DNA from: Bryobacteraceae bacterium
GTDB taxonomy: Bacteria > Acidobacteriota > Terriglobia > Bryobacterales > Bryobacteraceae
DNA: 64,000 nucleotides
Assembly (NCBI GenBank): GCA_019752335.1
Contig: JAIEMJ010000007.1
Coordinates: 1-64,000 of the forward strand
Direction: 5' to 3'
A model generated the notes under the pieces. It did not search any database. It saw only the letters and a program-made list of their open reading frames with translations, and was not told the origin of the DNA. Of the stretch, positions 62,445 to 64,000 are shown piece after piece. A program made the position numbers and the translations under genes. Every line of letters begins with the position of its first letter. Position 1 is the stretch's first letter.

Positions 62445-63194
62445 CTACGCCGCCGTCCAGCCACCATCAATCGAGATCACGGCCCCGTTGACGAAGGCGG
62501 CTTCGGCGGACGACAGGTAGAGCGCCAAGTGCGCAATCTCGTCCGGCTTGCCCAAACGCCCCACCGGCTGCCGCTGATTCAACTCCGCGCGGACTTTCTC
62601 TTTTTCGTGCGAGTGATACTTCTCGAGGTAGCCTTCCACAAACGGCGTGTCGACGGTGCCTGGGCAAATGCAGTTCACGCGCAGTTGCTGCGGATAGTCG
62701 ACGGCTAACTGCCGCGTCATCGCCACCACGGCGCCCTTGCTGGCGCAATAGCCGAAGCGCCGTTTCACTCCCACCAAGCCGGCCACCGAACCCAGATTCA
62801 CAATCGACCCGTGCGACGCGAGAATCAGCGGCAGCGCGTACTTCGTCATCAGGAAGAGTCCGTCGACATTGACGCGGAAAACGCGCTGGAAGTCAGCCAG
62901 GTTCGTCTCTTCCACGTTGCCCACCAGTCCGATGCCGGCGTTATTCACCAGAATATCCAGCCGCTCGATGGGCAAGAACGAAGTCGCCACGGCCTCCTCG
63001 TTGGTGATGTCGCAAGCCATGGCGCGTCCGCCAGGCAGGGAAGCAGCGAGCGCTTCCGCCTTTTCGCGATTCACGTCGCAGATGATCACCGAAGCCCCAG
63101 CGGCGGTGAAGATGCGCGTGATCTGCTCGCCGATCCCACTGGCGCCGCCAGTCACCAAAGCAATCTTGCCGTCAAGACGAAAGGGTGTACTCAT
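62445..63194 (-). CDS. SDR-family oxidoreductase
   Basis: A 249-residue classical short-chain dehydrogenase: KIALVTGGASGIGEQITRIF (TGxxxGIG), LDILVNNAGIG (NNAG), GSIVNLGSVAGL and YCASKGAVVAMTRQLAVDYP (YxxxK), with Ser upstream, and INVICPGTVDTP-type CICPGTVDTPFVEGYL. NAD(H) preference is suggested by the Asp in VIICDVN. The substrate is unknown; relatives include 3-hydroxybutyrate and sugar-alcohol dehydrogenases. It is 17 nt upstream of the spermidine-synthase-like gene and transcribed in the same direction. Confidence 0.9.
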   Translation of the reverse strand: MSTPFRLDGKIALVTGGASGIGEQITRIFTAAGASVIICDVNREKAEALAASLPGGRAMACDITNEEAVATSFLPIERLDILVNNAGIGLVGNVEETNLADFQRVFRVNVDGLFLMTKYALPLILASHGSIVNLGSVAGLVGVKRRFGYCASKGAVVAMTRQLAVDYPQQLRVNCICPGTVDTPFVEGYLEKYHSHEKEKVRAELNQRQPVGRLGKPDEIAHLALYLSSAEAAFVNGAVISIDGGWTAA

Positions 63195-63217
63195 GAACCC
63201 TATAGTGTAACCTGAGG

Positions 63218-64000
63218 CTAAAGCTTCTCGCGCTTTTCGAGGTTCTGTTCGATCTCCGGCCGCTCCCGCCAGACGGGATGCAGCTTCTTATCGCGCAACA
63301 GCGGCAACTGGTCTTCGATGTGCGGTGACCCCGGCTGGCTCGCATTCCCGTAGCCCAACGCGCACTGCGCACGTTGCGGCGCGCCGAACTCGATCGCGCA
63401 AACGAAGGTCTCGCCGTGCGACGGGAAGAAGCGATTGCCGCTCTTCTTGCCAAATTGCATGGTCCGGAAAACGCCCATCCGGCCGTGGCCCCCATTGCCC
63501 GGTACGTCCGTCTTCCCGCGCGCAAACCGGTACACTTCACCCCATGGGACATCCAGGCGGCCATAGGCGCGCCGGCACTCCACCGCCGCCGCGCGCAGGC
63601 TTTCGAGCGCGGCCTTCGGGTCCGCAATGCCGTACGCCGTGTCGAGCGGGCGCGTATGGTCGTACTTCACGCGCAGTTGGGCTTCGATCGTATCGCCCGG
63701 CCCAAAGAAGCGGTCCGCGAAGATCTGGAAGAGTACGGCGCCTTGGCTCGCGGCCTCGGTCTGGCGGTCCCACTGTTCCAGGACCTTGGCTGCTTCGAGC
63801 GTCAGCGCGTCGGGACTCGTGCGCGCGGCCGCGATGAGTTCGGGCAGCACGGCGTCGGCCAATTCCATGCGCGTGGAGTGCTTGTAGGCGAGCAACTCGT
63901 CGTAGGTGATGGACGCGTCCTCGGAGATCATCCGCAAGGAGCGCTTGGTGCGGAACGACGTCAGGCGCTGATTCCCCGGAGCCACGTAGGCCGGGTATCT
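63218..64000 (-). CDS. C-terminal part of a penicillin-acylase-family protein
   Basis: The window edge cuts off the 5' part; the visible 260 residues read without a stop to 64000. SITYDELLAYKHSTRMELAD, VLEQWDRQTEAASQGAVLFQ, DHTRPLDTAYGIADPKAALE, YGRLDVPWGEVYRF and GYGNASQPGSPHIEDQLPLL form the beta-subunit C-terminus of the acylase type that cleaves homoserine lactones or amide antibiotics. Ntn-hydrolases of this family are exported and self-process, but the catalytic N-terminal Ser is outside the window. A role in quorum quenching or cell-wall remodelling cannot be decided here. Confidence 0.85.
   Translation of the reverse strand, partial: RYPAYVAPGNQRLTSFRTKRSLRMISEDASITYDELLAYKHSTRMELADAVLPELIAAARTSPDALTLEAAKVLEQWDRQTEAASQGAVLFQIFADRFFGPGDTIEAQLRVKYDHTRPLDTAYGIADPKAALESLRAAAVECRRAYGRLDVPWGEVYRFARGKTDVPGNGGHGRMGVFRTMQFGKKSGNRFFPSHGETFVCAIEFGAPQRAQCALGYGNASQPGSPHIEDQLPLLRDKKLHPVWRERPEIEQNLEKREKL

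Overview
The window reads as chromosomal DNA of an Acidobacteriota member, most likely of the Bryobacterales/Solibacteraceae type. This is an inference from family content, not from a marker tree. The clues are a VWFA-related Acidobacterial-type protein (10584-11594), two Oar-like TonB-dependent receptors with N-terminal carboxypeptidase-regulatory domains (14921-21360), two DUF1549/DUF1553 + DUF1501 gene pairs (2630-6073 and 30434-33635), a MerR-HTH/TPR protein, a PEP-CTERM protein and a small bacterial-microcompartment cluster. The DNA is GC-rich and densely coding. No rRNA, tRNA, CRISPR array or intact insertion sequence was recognised.

Layout. 1-2.4 kb: zinc-ribbon fragment, class IV aminotransferase, ThiO-like oxidase and a WXXGXW-repeat protein. 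2.6-12.8 kb: secreted-protein operons (DUF1549/DUF1501, YjbR, a hydrolase-HEAT-Sel1 chimera, a Tat/non-Tat pair of unrecognised paralogues, a VWA protein, an SGNH hydrolase). 12.9-23.4 kb: small CSD-like protein, membrane M48 protease, two large receptors and two secreted unknowns. 23.5-28.8 kb: molybdopterin oxidoreductase with an overlapping lipoprotein gene, cyaY-hemW, and a scarred region at the 3' end of hemW. 28.8-36.9 kb: Hsp20, DUF503, a SYLF protein and the second DUF1549/DUF1501 operon. 36.9-40.4 kb: GDPD, a second frameshifted ART-like gene with a small partner, MerR-TPR and rhomboid. 40.4-42.4 kb: class II aldolase, one BMC-H and three BMC-P shell genes. 42.3-52.4 kb: mixed metabolism, Usp, PEP-CTERM, MFS/NanA-like/Der operon, TypA. 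52.4-57.6 kb: an enolase-superfamily pair (one degenerate) and gyrB. 57.7-64 kb: sugar epimerase-like, GrpB, a membrane spermidine-synthase-like protein, an SDR and the end of a penicillin-acylase-type gene.

The strongest unusual signals are five. (1) hemW has lost its native C-terminus to a decayed ART-type toxin/antitoxin-like module bounded by near-perfect 21-bp direct repeats, with a displaced, diverged second copy of the hemW 3' end 1,372 bp downstream. (2) About a dozen genes carry a -10-like hexamer exactly 6 nt before the start codon, suggesting widespread leaderless transcription. (3) A compact BMC locus has an aldolase ending in a probable encapsulation helix but no aldehyde dehydrogenase nearby. 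(4) A tandem enolase-superfamily pair contains one member that has lost a metal ligand and catalytic bases. (5) A tandem pair of related proteins has one Tat-exported and one apparently cytoplasmic member.
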